The notes below the pieces were generated by a model. The model was not told where the DNA came from. It saw only the letters and a list, made by a program, of their open reading frames with translations, and searched no databases. A DNA stretch of 42,556 nt from Sphaeroforma sirkka (taxonomy: Eukaryota > Opisthokonta > Ichthyosporea > Ichthyophonida), in NCBI GenBank assembly GCA_001586965.3, contig LUCW03000009.1:1-42556 (forward strand). Reading direction: 5' to 3'. Of the stretch, positions 1 through 13,200 are shown piece by piece. How positions within the stretch are numbered: position 1 is the stretch's first letter; each line of letters opens with the position of its first letter. A program made the translations under genes and the position numbers.

Positions 1-1196
1 TCTAGAAATAACGTAATCTCTCGAACTAGAGATAAGCCATTGAATATGGTTAAACCTCTAGAAATAACGTAATCTCTCGAACTAGATAAGCCATTGAATA
101 TGGTTTAAACCTCTAGAAATAACGCAATCTCTCGAACTAGATAAGCCATTGAATATGGTTAAACCTCTAGAAATAACGCAATCTCTCGAACTAGATAAGC
201 CATTGAATATGGTTAAACCTCTAGAAATAACGCAATCTCTCGAACTAGATAAGCCATTGAATATGGTTAAACCTCTCTAGAAATAACGCAATCTCTCGAA
301 CTAGATAAGCCATTGAATATGGTTAAACCTCTAGAAATAACGCAATCTCTCGAACTAGATAAGCCATTGAATATGGTTAAACCTCTAGAAATAACGCAAT
401 CTCTCGAACTAGATAAGCCATTGAATATGGTTAAACCTCTAGAAATAACGCAATCTCTCGAACTAGATAAGCCATTGAATATGGTTAAACCTCTAGAAAT
501 AACGCAATCTCTCGAACTAGATAAGCCATTGAATATGGTTAAACCTCTAGAAATAACGCAATCTCTCGAACTAGATAAGCCATTGAATATGGTTAAACCT
601 CTAGAAATAACGCAATCTCTCGAACTAGATAAGCCATTGAATATGGTTAAACCTCTAGAAATAACGCAATCTCTCGAACTAGATAAGCCATTGAATATGG
701 TTAAACCTCCAGAAATAACCCAATCTCTCGAACTAGATAAGCCATTGAATATGGTTAAACCTCTAGAAATAACGTAATCTCTCGAACTAGATAAGCCATT
801 GAATATGGTTAAACCTCTAGAAATAACGCAATCTCTCGAACTAGATAAGCCATTGAATATGGTTAAACCTCTAGAAATAACGCAATCTCTCGAACTAGAT
901 AAGCCATTGAATATGGTTAAACCTCTAGAAATAACGCAATCTCTCGAACTAGATAAGCCATTGAATATGGTTAAACCTCTAGAAATAACGCAATCTCTCG
1001 AACTAGATAAGCCATTGAATATGGTTAAACCTCTAGAAATAACGCAATCTCTCGAACTAGATAAGCCATTGAATATGGTTAAACCTCTAGAAATAACGCA
1101 ATCTCTCGAACTAGATAAGCCATTGAATATGGTTAAACCTCTAGAAATAACGCAATCTCTCGAACTAGATAAGCCATTGAATATGGTTAAACCTCT

Positions 1197-1985
1197 AGAA
1201 ATAACGTAATCTCTCGAACGAGATAAGCCATTGAATATGGTTAAACCTCTAGAAATAAGGCTATCTCTCGAACTAGACAAGGCATTGAATATGGTTAAAC
1301 CTCTAGAAATAAGGCAATCTCTCGAACTAGATAAGCCATTGAATATGGTTAAACCTCTAGAAATAACGCAATCTCTCGAACTAGACAAGTCATTTAGTGA
1401 ATATGGTTAAACCTCTTAGAAATAACGCATCTCTCGAACTAGATCATTGAATATCTCTCTAGAACTAACGCAATCTCTCGAACTAGATAAGCCATTGAAT
1501 ATGGTTAAACCTCTAGAAATAACGCAATCTCTCGAACTAGATAAGCCATTGAATATGGTTAAACCTCTAGAAATAACGCAATCTCTCGAACTAGATAAGC
1601 CATTGAATATGGTTAAACCTCTAGAAATAAGGCAATCTCTCGAACTAGATAAGCCATTGAATATGGTTAAACCTCTAGAAATAACGTAATCTCTCGAACG
1701 AGACAAGCCATTGAATATGGTTAAACCTCTAGAAATAACGTAATCTCTCGAACTAGACAAGCCATTGAATATGGTTAAACCTCTAGAAATAACGCAATCT
1801 CTCGAACTAGATAAGCCATTGAATATGGTTAAACCTCTAGAAATAACGCAATCTCTCGAACTAGATAAGCCATTGAATATGGTTAAACCTCTAGAAATAA
1901 CGTAATCTCTCGAACTAGATAAGCCATTGAATATGGTTAAACCTCTAGAAATAAGGCAATCTCTCGAACTAGACAAGCCATTGAA
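1197..1985 (+). repeat. Cluster of variant monomers (AAGG / GACAAG / GAACGAG type)
   Basis: Within this stretch adjacent monomers carry combinations of AAGG at position 29, GACAAG at 48, GAACGAG at 44 and ACGTAATC at 31. A monomer near 1437-1470 is rearranged: it reads ATTGAATATCTCTCTAG, losing the GGTTAAAC segment, and continues with GAACTAACG. The same variant types reappear near 2278, 5590-5740 and 6455-6540, so they mark related sub-families rather than independent mutations. Confidence 0.75.
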
Positions 1986-1999
1986 TAGAAATTTAAACC
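1979..1999 (+). repeat. GAATAGAAAT variant monomer
   Basis: The monomer start reads TTGAATAGAAATTTAAACC in place of TTGAATATGGTTAAACC. Closely similar replacements occur at 7091-7110 (GAATAGAAATGGTTAAACC) and 13422-13440 (GAATAGAAATTAAAACC), and a related one at 6771-6780 (GAATATGAAATTTACC). Recurrence of the same unusual GAAAT insertion suggests descent from one variant copy. Confidence 0.65.
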
Positions 2000-4900
2000 T
2001 CTAGAAATAACGCAATCTCTCGAACTAGATAAGCCACTGAATATGGTTAAACCTCTAGAAATAACGCAATCTCTCGAACTAGATAAGCCATTGAATATGG
2101 TTAAACCTCTAGAAATAACGCAATCTCTCGAACTAGACAAGCCATTGAATATGGTTAAACTCTCTAGAAATAACGCAATCTCTCGAACTAGATAAGCCAT
2201 TGAATATGGTTAAACCTCTAGAAATAACGCAATCTCTCGAACTAGATAAGCCATTGAATATGGTTAAACCTCTAGAAATAAGGCAATCTCTCGAACTAGA
2301 CAAGCCATTGAAAATGGTTAAACCTCTAGAAATAACGCAATCTCTCGAACTAGATAAGCCATTGAATATGGTTAAACCTCTAGAAATAACGCAATCTCTC
2401 GAACTAGATAAGCCATTGAATATGGTTAAACCTCTAGAAATAACGCAATCTCTCGAACTAGATAAGCCATTGAATATGGTTAAACCTCTAGAAATAACGT
2501 AATCTCTCGAACTAGATAAAGCCATTGAATATGGTTAAACCTCTAGAGAAATAACGCAATCTCTCGAACTAGATAAGCCATTGAATATAGTTAAACCTGA
2601 AGAAATAACGCAATCTCTCGAACTAGATAAGCCACTGAATATGGTTAAACCTCTAGAAATAACGCAATCTCTCGAACTAGATAAGCCATTGAATATGGTT
2701 AAACCTCTAGAAATAACGCAATCTCTCGAACTAGATAAGCCATTGAATATGGTTAAACCTCTAGAAATAACGCAATCTCTCGAACTAGATAAGCCATTGA
2801 ATATGGTTAAACCTCTAGAAATAACGCAATCTCTCGAACTAGATAAGCCATTGAATATGGTTAAACCTCTAGAAATAACGCAATCTCTCGAACTAGATAA
2901 GCCATTGAATATGGTTAAACCTCTAGAAATAACGCAATCTCTCGAACTAGATAAGCCATTGAATATGGTTAAACCTCTAGAAATAACGCAATCTCTCGAA
3001 CTAGATAAGCCATTGAATATGGTTAAACCTCTAGAAATAACGTAATCTCTCGAACTAGATAAGCCATTGAATATGGTTAAACCTCTAGAAATAACGCAAT
3101 CTCTCGAACTAGATAAAGCCATTGAATATGGTTAAACCTCTAGAAATAACGCAATCTCTCGAACTAGATAAGCCATTGAAATATGGTTAAACCTCTAGAA
3201 ATAACGCAATCTCTCGAACTAGACAAGCCATTGAATATGGTTAAACCTCTAGAAATAACGCAATCTCTCGAACTAGATAAGCCATTGAATATGGTTAAAC
3301 CTCTAGAAATAACGCAATCTCTCGAACTAGATAAGCCATTGAATATGGTTAAACCTCTAGAAATAACGCAAATCTCTCGAACTAGATAAGCCATTGAATA
3401 TGGTTAAACCTCTAGAAATAACGCAATCTCTCGAACTAGACAAGCCATTGAATATGGTTAAACCTCTAGAAATAACGCAATCAATCTCGAACTAGATAAG
3501 CCATTGAATATGGTTAAACCTCTAGAAATAACGCAATCTCTCGAACTAGATAAGCCATTGAATATGGTTAAACCTCTAGAAATAACGCAATCTCTCGAAC
3601 TAGATAAGCCATTGAATATGGTTAAACCTCTAGAAATAACGCAATCTCTCGAACTAGATAAGCCATTTGAATATGGTTAAACCTCTAGAAATAACGCAAT
3701 CTCTCGAACTAGATAAGCCATTGAATATGGTTAAACCTCTAGAAATAACGCAATCTCTCGAACTAGATAAGCCATTGAATATGGTTAAACCTCTAGAAAT
3801 AACGCAATCTCTCGAACTAGATAAGCCATTGAATATGGTTAAACCTCTAGAAATAACGCAATCTCTCGAACTAGATAAGCCATTGAATATGGTTAAACCT
3901 CTAGAAATAACGCAATCTCTCGAACTAGACAAGCCATTGAATATGGTTAAACCTCTAGAAATAACGCAATCTCTCGAACTAGATAAGCCATTGAATATGG
4001 TTAAACCTCTAGAAATAACGCAATCTCTCGAACTAGATAAGCCATTGAATATGGTTAAACCTCTAGAAATAACGCAATCTCTCGAACTAGATAAGCCATT
4101 GAATATGGTTAAACCTCTAGAAATAACGCAATCTCTCGAACTAGATAAGCCCCATTGAATATGGTTAAACCTCTAGAAATAACGTAATCTCTCGAACTAG
4201 ATAAGCCATTGAATATGGTTAAACCTCTAGAAATAACGCAATCTCTCGAACTAGATAAGCCATTGAATATGGTTAAACCTCTAGAAATAACGCAATCTCT
4301 CGAACTAGATAAGCCATTGAATATGGTTAAACCTCTAGAAATAACGCAATCTCTCGAACTAGATAAGCCATTGAATATGGTTAAACCTCTAGAAATAACG
4401 CAATCTCTCGAACTAGATAAGCCATTGAATATGGTTAAACCTCTAGAAATAACGCAATCTCTCGAACTAGACAAGCCATTGAATATGGTTAAACCTCTAG
4501 AAATAACGCAATCTCTCGAACTAGATAAGCCATTGAATATGGTTAAACCTCTAGAAATAACGCAATCTCTCGAACTAGATAAGCCATTGAATATGGTTAA
4601 ACCTCTAGAAATAACGCAATCTCTCGAACTAGATAAGCCATTGAATATGGTTAAACCTCTCTAGAAATAACGCAATCTCTCGAACTAGATAAGCCATTGA
4701 ATATGGTTAAACCTCTAGAAATAACGCAATCTCTCGAACTAGATAAGCCATTGAATATGGTTAAACCTCTAGAAATAACGTAATCTCTCGAACTAGATAA
4801 GCCATTGAATATGGTTAAACCTCTAGAAATAACGCAATCTCTCGAACTAGATAAGCCATTGAATATGGTTAAACCTCTAGAAATAACGCAATCTCTCGAA

Positions 4901-7200
4901 CTAGATAAGCCATTGAATATGGTTAAACCTCTAGAAATAACGCAATCTCTCGAACTAGATAAGCCATTGAATATGGTTAAACCTCTAGAAATAACGTAAT
5001 CTCTCGAACTAGATAAGCCATTGAATATGGTTAAACCTCTAGAAATAAAAAAATCTCTCGAACTAGATAAGCCATTGAATATGGTTAAACCTCTAGAAAT
5101 AACGCAATCTCTCGAACTAGATAAGCCATTGAATATGGTTTAAACCTCTAGAAATAACGCAATCTCTCGAACTAGATAAGCCATTGAATATGGTTAAACC
5201 TCTAGAAATAACGCAATCTCTCTCGAACTAGATAAGCCATTGAATATGGTTAAACCTCTAGAAATAACGCAATCTCTCGAACTAGATAAGCCATTGAATA
5301 TGGTTAAACCTCTAGAAATAACGCAATCTCTCGAACTAGATAAGCCATTGAATATGGTTAAACCTCTAGAAATAACGCAATCTCTCGAACTAGATAAGCC
5401 ATTGAATATGGTTAAACCTCTAGAAATAACGCAATCTCTCGAACTAGATAAGCCATTGAATATGGTTAAACCTCTAGAAATAACGCAATCTCTCGAACTA
5501 GATAAGCCATTGAATATGGTTAAACCTCTAGAAATAACGCAATCTCTCGAACTAGATAAGCCAGCCACTGAATATGGTTAAACCTCTAGAAATAACGTAA
5601 TCTCTCGAACGAGATAAGCCATTGAATATGGTTAAACCTCTAGAAATAAGGCAATCTCTCGAACTAGATAAGCCATTGAATATGGTTAAACCTCTAGAAA
5701 TAAGGCAATCTCTCGAACTAGACAAGCCATTGAAAATGGTTAAACCTCTAGAAATAACGTAATCTCTCGAACTAGATAAGCCATTGAATATGGTTAAACC
5801 TCTAGAAATAACGCAATCTCTCGAACTAGATAAGCCATTGAATATGGTTAAACCTCTAGAAATAACGTAATCTCTCGAACTAGATAAGCCATTGAATATG
5901 GTTAAACCTCTAGAAATAACGCAATCTCTCGAACTAGATAAGCCATTGAATATGGTTAAACCTCTAGAAATAACGCAATCTCTCGAACTAGATAAGCCAT
6001 TGAATATGGTTAAACCTCTAGAAATAACGCAATCTCTCGAACTAGATAAGCCATTGAATATGGTTAAACCTCTAGAAATAACGCAATCTCTCGAACTAGA
6101 TAAGCCATTGAATATGGTTAAACCTCTAGAAATAACGCAATCTCTCGAACTAGATAAGCCATTGAATATGGTTAAACCTCTAGAAATAACGCAATCTCTC
6201 GAACTAGATAAGCCATTGAATATGGTTAAAACCTCTAGAAATAACGCAATCTCTCGAACTAGATAAGCCATTGAATATGGTTAAACCTCTAGAAATAACG
6301 CAATCTCTCGAACTAGATAAGCCATTGAATATGGTTAAACCTCTAGAAATAACGCAATCTCTCGAACTAGATAAGCCATTGAATATGGTTAAACCTCTAG
6401 AAATAACGCAATCTCTCGAACTAGATAAGCCATTGAATATGGTTAAACCTCTAGAACTAACGTAATCTCTCCAACTAGATAAGCCATTGAATATAGTTAA
6501 ACCTCTAGAAATAAGGCAATCTCTCGAACTAGACAAGTCATTTGAATATGGTTAAACCTCTAGAAATAACGCAATCTCTCGAACTAGATAAGCCATTGAA
6601 TATGGTTAAACCTCTAGAAATAACGTAATCTCTCTCGAACTAGATAAGCCATTGAATATGGTTAAACCTCTAGAAATAACGTAATCTCTCCAACTAGATA
6701 AGCCATTGAATATGGTTAAACCTCTAGAAATAACGCAATCTCTCGAACTAGATAAGCCATTGAATATGAAATTTACCTCTAGAAATAACGCAATCTCTCG
6801 AACTAGATAAGCCATTGAATATGGTTAAAAACCTCTAGAAATAACGTAATCTCTCGAACTAGATAAGCCATTGAATATGGTTAAACCTCTAGAAATAACG
6901 CAATAATCTCTCGAACTAGATAAGCCATTGAATATGGTTAAACCTCTAGAAATAACGCAATCTCTCGAACTAGATAAGCCACTGAATATGGTTAAACCTC
7001 TAGAAATAACGTAATCTCTCGAACTAGATAAGCCATTGAATATGGTTAAACTTCTAGAAATAACGCAATATCTCGAACTAGATAAGCCATTGAATAGAAA
7101 TGGTTAAACCTCTAGAAATAACGCAATCTCTCGAACTAGAGATAAGCCATTGAATATGGTTAAAACCTCTAGAAATAACGCAATCTCTCGAACTAGATAA

Positions 7201-10200
7201 GCCATTGAATATGGTTAAACCTCTAGAAATAACGCAATCTCTCGAACTAGATAAGCCATTGAATATGGTTAAACCTCTAGAAATAACGCAATCTCTCGAA
7301 CTAGATAAGCCATTGAATATGGTTAAACCTCTAGAAATAACGCAATCTCTCGAACTAGATAAGCCATTGAATATGGTTAAACCTCTAGAAATAACGCAAT
7401 CTCTCGAACTAGATAAGCCATTGAATATGGTTAAACCTCTAGAAATAACGCAATCTCTCGAACTAGATAAGCCATTGAATATGGTTAAACCTCTAGAAAT
7501 AACGCAATCTCTCGAACTAGATAAGCCACATTGAATATGGTTAAACCTCTAGAAATAACGTAATCTCTCGAACTAGATAAGCCATTGAATATGGTTAAAC
7601 CTCTAGAAATAACGCAATCTCTCGAACTAGATAAGCCATTGAATATGGTTAAACCTCTAGAAATAACGCAATCTCTCGAACTAGATAAGCCATTGAATAT
7701 GGTTAAACCTCTAGAAATAACGCAATCTCTCGAACTAGATAAGCCATTGAATATGGTTTAAACCTCTAGAAATAACGCAATCTCTCGAACTAGATAAGCC
7801 ACTGAATATGGTTAAACCTCTAGAAATAACGCAATCTCTCGAACTAGATAAGCCATTGAATATGGTTAAACCTCTAGAAATAACGCAATCTCTCGAACTA
7901 GATAAGCCATTGAATATTAAACCTCTAGAAATAACGCAATCTCTCGAACTAGATAAGCCATTGAATATGGTTAAACCTCTAGAAATAACGCAATCTCTCG
8001 AACTAGATAAGCCATTGAATATGGTTAAACCCTCTAGAAATAACGCAATCTCTCGAACTAGATAAGCCATTGAATATGGTTAAACCTCTAGAAATAACGC
8101 AATCTCTCGAACTAGATAAGCCATTGAATATGGTTAAACCTCTAGAAATAACGCAATCTCTCGAACTAGATAAGCCATTGAATATGGTTAAACCTCTAGA
8201 AATAACGCAATCTCTCGAACTAGATAAGCCATTGAATATGGTTAAACCTCTAGAAATAACGCAATCTCTCGAACTAGATAAGCCATTGAATATGGTTAAA
8301 CCTCTAGAAATAACGTAATCTCTCGAACTAGATAAGCCATTGAATATGGTTAAACCTCTAGAAATAACGCAATCTCTCGAACTAGATAAGCCACTGAATA
8401 TGGTTAAACCTCTAGAAATAACGCAATCTCTCGAACTAGATAAGCCATTGAATATGGTTAAACCTCTAGAAATAACGCAATCTCTCGAACTAGATAAGCC
8501 ATTGAATATGGTTAAACCTCTAGAAATAACGCAATCTCTCGAACTAGATAAGCCATTGAATATGGTTAAACCTCTAGAAATAACGCAATCTCTCGAACTA
8601 GATAAGCCACTGAATATGGTTAAACCTCTAGAAATAAACGTAATCTCTCGAACTAGATAAGCCATTGAATATGGTTAAACCTCTAGAAATAACGCAATCT
8701 CTCGAACTAGATAAGCCATTGAATATGGTTAAACCTCTAGAAATAACGCAATCTCTCGAACTAGATAAGCCATTGAATATGGTTAAACCTCTAGAAATAA
8801 CGCAATCTCTCGAACTAGATAAGCCATTGAATATGGTTAAACCTCTAGAAATAACGCAATCTCTCGAACTAGATAAGCCATTGAATATGGTTAAACCTCT
8901 AGAAATAACGCAATCTCTCGAACTAGATAAGCCATTGAATATGGTTAAACCTCTAGAAATAACGCAATCTCTCGAACTAGATAAGCCATTGAATATGGTT
9001 AAACCTCTAGAAATAACGCAATCTCTCGAACTAGATAAGCCATTGAATATGGTTAAACCTCTAGAAATAACGCAATCTCTCGAACTAGATAAGCCATTGA
9101 ATATGGTTAAACCTCTAGAAATAACGCAATCTCTCAAACTAGATAAGCCATTGAATATGGTTAAACCTCTAGAAATAACGCAATCTCTCGAACTAGATAA
9201 GCCATTGAATATGGTTAAACCTCTAGAAATAACGCAATCTCTCGAACTAGATAAGCCATTGAATATGGTTAAACCTCTAGAAATAACGCAATCTCTCGAA
9301 CTAGATAAGCCATTGAATATGGTTAAACCTCTAGAAATAACGCAATCTCTCGAACTAGATAAGCCATTGAATATGGTTAAACCTCTAGAAATAACGCAAT
9401 CTCTCGAACTAGATAAGCCATTGAATATGGTTAAACCTCTAGAAATAACGCAATCTCTCGAACTAGATAAGCCATTGAATATGGTTAAACCTCTAGAAAT
9501 AACGCAATCTCTCGAACTAGATAAGCCATTGAATATGGTTAAACCTCTAGAAATAACGCAATCTCTCGAACTAGATAAGCCATTGAATATGGTTAAACCT
9601 CTAGAAATAACGCAATCTCTCGAACTAGATAAGCCATTGAATATGGTTAAACCTCTAGAAATAACGTAATCTCTCGAACTAGATAAGCCATTGAATATGG
9701 TTAAACCTCTAGAAATAACGCAATCTCTCGAACTAGATAAGCCATTGAATATGGTTAAACCTCTAGAAATAACGCAATCTCTCGAACTAGATAAGCCATT
9801 GAATATGGTTAAACCTCTAGAAATAACGCAATCTCTCGAACTAGATAAGCCATTGAATATGGTTAAACCTCTAGAAATAACGCAATCTCTCGAACTAGAT
9901 AAGCCATTGAATATGGTTAAACCTCTAGAAATAACGCAATCTCTCGAACTAGATAAGCCATTGAATATGGTTAAACCTCTAGAAATAACGCAATCTCTCG
10001 AACTAGATAAGCCACTGAATATGGTTAAACCTCTAGAAATAACGTAATCTCTCGAACTAGATAAGCCATTGAATATGGTTAAACCTCTAGAAATAACGCA
10101 ATCTCTCGAACTAGATAAGCCATTGAATATGGTTAAACCTCTAGAAATAACGCAATCTCTCGAACTAGATAAGCCATTGAATATGGTTAAACCTCTAGAA

Positions 10201-13200
10201 ATAACGCAATCTCTCGAACTAGATAAGCCATTGAATATGGTTAAACCTCTAGAAATAACGCAATCTCTCGAACTAGATAAGCCATTGAATATGGTTAAAC
10301 CTCTAGAAATAACGCAATCTCTCGAACTAGATAAGCCATTGAATATGGTTAAACCTCTAGAAATAACGCAATCTCTCGAACTAGATAAGCCATTGAATAT
10401 GGTTAAACCTCTAGAAATAACGCAATCTCTCGAACTAGATAAGCCATTGAATATGGTTAAACCTCTAGAAATAACGCAATCTCTCGAACTAGACAAGCCA
10501 TTGAATATGGTTAAACCTCTAGAAATAACGCAATCTCTCGAACTAGATAAGCCATTGAATATGGTTAAACCTCTAGAAATAACGCAATCTCTCGAACTAG
10601 ATAAGCCATTGAATATGGTTAAACCTCTAGAAATAACGCAATCTCTCGAACTAGATAAGCCATTGAATATGGTTAAACCTCTAGAAATAACGCAATCTCT
10701 CGAACTAGATAAGCCATTGAATATGGTTAAACTCTCTAGAAATAACGCAATCTCTCGAACTAGATAAGCCATTGAATATGGTTAAACCTCTAGAAATAAC
10801 GCAATCTCTCGAACTAGATAAGCCATTGAATATGGTTAAACCTCTAGAAATAACGCAATCTCTCGAACTAGATAAGCCATTGAATATGGTTAAACCTCTA
10901 GAAATAACGCAATCTCTCGAACTAGATAAGCCATTGAATATGGTTAAACCTCTAGAAATAACGCAATCTCTCGAACTAGATAAGCCACTGAATATGGTTA
11001 AACCTCTAGAAATAACGTAATCTCTCGAACTAGATAAGCCATTGAATATGGTTAAACCTCTAGAAATAACGCAATCTCTCGAACTAGATAAGCCATTGAA
11101 TATGGTTAAAACTCTAGAAATAACGCAATCTCTCGAACTAGATAAGCCACTGAATATGGTTAAACCTCTAGAAATAACGCAATCTCTCGAACTAGATAAG
11201 CCATTGAATATGGTTAAACCTCTAGAAATAACGCAATCTCTCGAACTAGATAAGCCATTGAATATGGTTAAACCTCTAGAAATAACGCAATCTCTCGAAC
11301 TAGATAAGCCATTGAATATGGTTAAACCTCTAGAAATAACGCAATCTCTCGAACTAGATAAGCCATTGAATATGGTTAAACCTCTAGAAATAACGCAATC
11401 TCTCGAACTAGATAAGCCATTGAATATGGTTAAACCTCTAGAAATAACGCAATCTCTCGAACTAGATAAGCCATTGAATATGGTTAAACCTCTAGAAATA
11501 ACGCAATCTCTCGAACTAGATAAGCCATTGAATATGGTTAAACCTCTAGAAATAACGCAATCTCTCGAACTAGATAAGCCATTGAATATGGTTAAACCTC
11601 TAGAAATAACGCAATCTCTCGAACTAGATAAGCCATTGAATATGGTTAAACCTCTAGAAATAACGCAATCTCTCGAACTAGATAAGCCATTGAATATGGT
11701 TAAACCTCTAGAAATAACGCAATCTCTCGAACTAGATAAGCCATTGAATATGGTTAAACCTCTAGAAATAACGCAATCTCTCGAACTAGATAAGCCATTG
11801 AATATGGTTAAACCTCTAGAAATAACGCAATCTCTCGAACTAGATAAGCCATTGAATATGGTTAAACCTCTAGAAATAACGCAATCTCTCGAACTAGATA
11901 AGCCATTGAATATGGTTAAACCTCTAGAAATAACGCAATCTCTCGAACTAGATAAGCCACTGAATATGGTTAAACCTCTAGAAATAACGCAATCTCTCGA
12001 ACTAGATAAGCCATTGAATATGGTTAAACCTCTAGAAATAACGCAATCTCTCGAACTAGATAAGCCATTGAATATGGTTAAACCTCTAGAAATAACGCAA
12101 TCTCTCGAACTAGATAAGCCATTGAATATGGTTTAAACCTCTAGAAATAACGCAATCTCTCGAACTAGATAAGCCATTGAATATGGTTAAACCTCTAGAA
12201 ATAACGCAATCTCTCGAACTAGATAAGCCATTGAATATGGTTAAACCTCTAGAAATAACGCAATCTCTCGAACTAGATAAGCCATTGAATATGGTTAAAC
12301 CTCTAGAAATAACGCAATCTCTCGAACTAGATAAGCCATTGAATATGGTTAAACCTCTAGAAATAACGTAATCTCTCGAACTAGATAAGCCATTGAATAT
12401 GGTTAAACCTCTAGAAATAACGCAATCTCTCGAACTAGATAAGCCATTGAATATGGTTAAACCTCTAGAAATAACGCAATCTCTCGAACTAGATAAGCCA
12501 TTGAATATGGTTAAACCTCTAGAAATAACGCAATCTCTCGAACTAGATAAGCCATTGAATATGGTTAAACCTCTAGAAATAACGCAATCTCTCGAACTAG
12601 ATAAGCCATTGAATATGGTTAAACCTCTAGAAAATAACGCAATCTCTCGAACTAGATAAGCCATTGAATATGGTTAAACCTCTAGAAATAACGCAATCTC
12701 TCGAACTAGATAAGCCATTGAATATGGTTAAACCTCTAGAAATAACGCAATCTCTCGAACTAGATAAGCCATTGAATATGGTTAAACCTCTAGAAATAAC
12801 GCAATCTCTCGAACTAGATAAGCCATTGAATATGGTTAAACCTCTAGAAATAAGGCAATCTCTCGAACTAGATAAGCCATTGAATATGGTTAAACCTCTA
12901 GAAAAAACGTAATCTCTCGAACTAGATAAGCCATTGAATATGGTTAAACCTCTAGAAATAACGCAATCTCTCGAACTAGATAAGCCATTGAATATGGTTA
13001 AACCTCTAGAAATAACGCAATCTCTCGAACTAGATAAGCCATTGAATATGGTTAAACCTCTAGAAATAACGCAATCTCTCGAACTAGATAAGCCATTGAA
13101 TATGGTTAAACCTCTAGAAATAACGCAATCTCTCTCGAACTAGATAAGCCATTGAATATGGTTAAACCTCTAGAAATAACGCAATCTCTCGAACTAGATA

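Larger units (their letters stand above)
1..7200 (+). repeat. Satellite block I: moderately diverged array
   Basis: About 133 monomers. Most are close to consensus, but 1-3 bp indels occur every several hundred bases (for example near 43, 277, 1395-1450, 2157, 2519, 3180, 3484, 4150, 4660, 5148, 5560, 6904 and 7090). Block-specific substitutions cluster: C-to-G at monomer position 29 (AAGGCAATC), T-to-C at 48 (GACAAGCC), T-to-G at 44 (GAACGAGA) and C-to-T at 31 (ACGTAATC). These concentrate at about 1200-2000, 2275-2320, 5590-5740 and 6450-6540. The position-1 C variant (CCACTG) is rare here. No gene is present. Confidence 0.9.

Noticed and set aside
313-777. Secreted or surface repeat protein gene
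   Set aside because: The short open frames start and stop wherever a position-31 T or an indel happens to fall, with a TTG start inside the monomer; no signal peptide or unique end is seen.
8628-10772. Long minus-strand frames (for example 714 codons here, 573 codons at 18683-20404) with an SSSRDCVISRGLTIFNGL repeat
   Set aside because: They are the reverse reading of the same satellite monomer and end at satellite indels. No domain or unique sequence is present.
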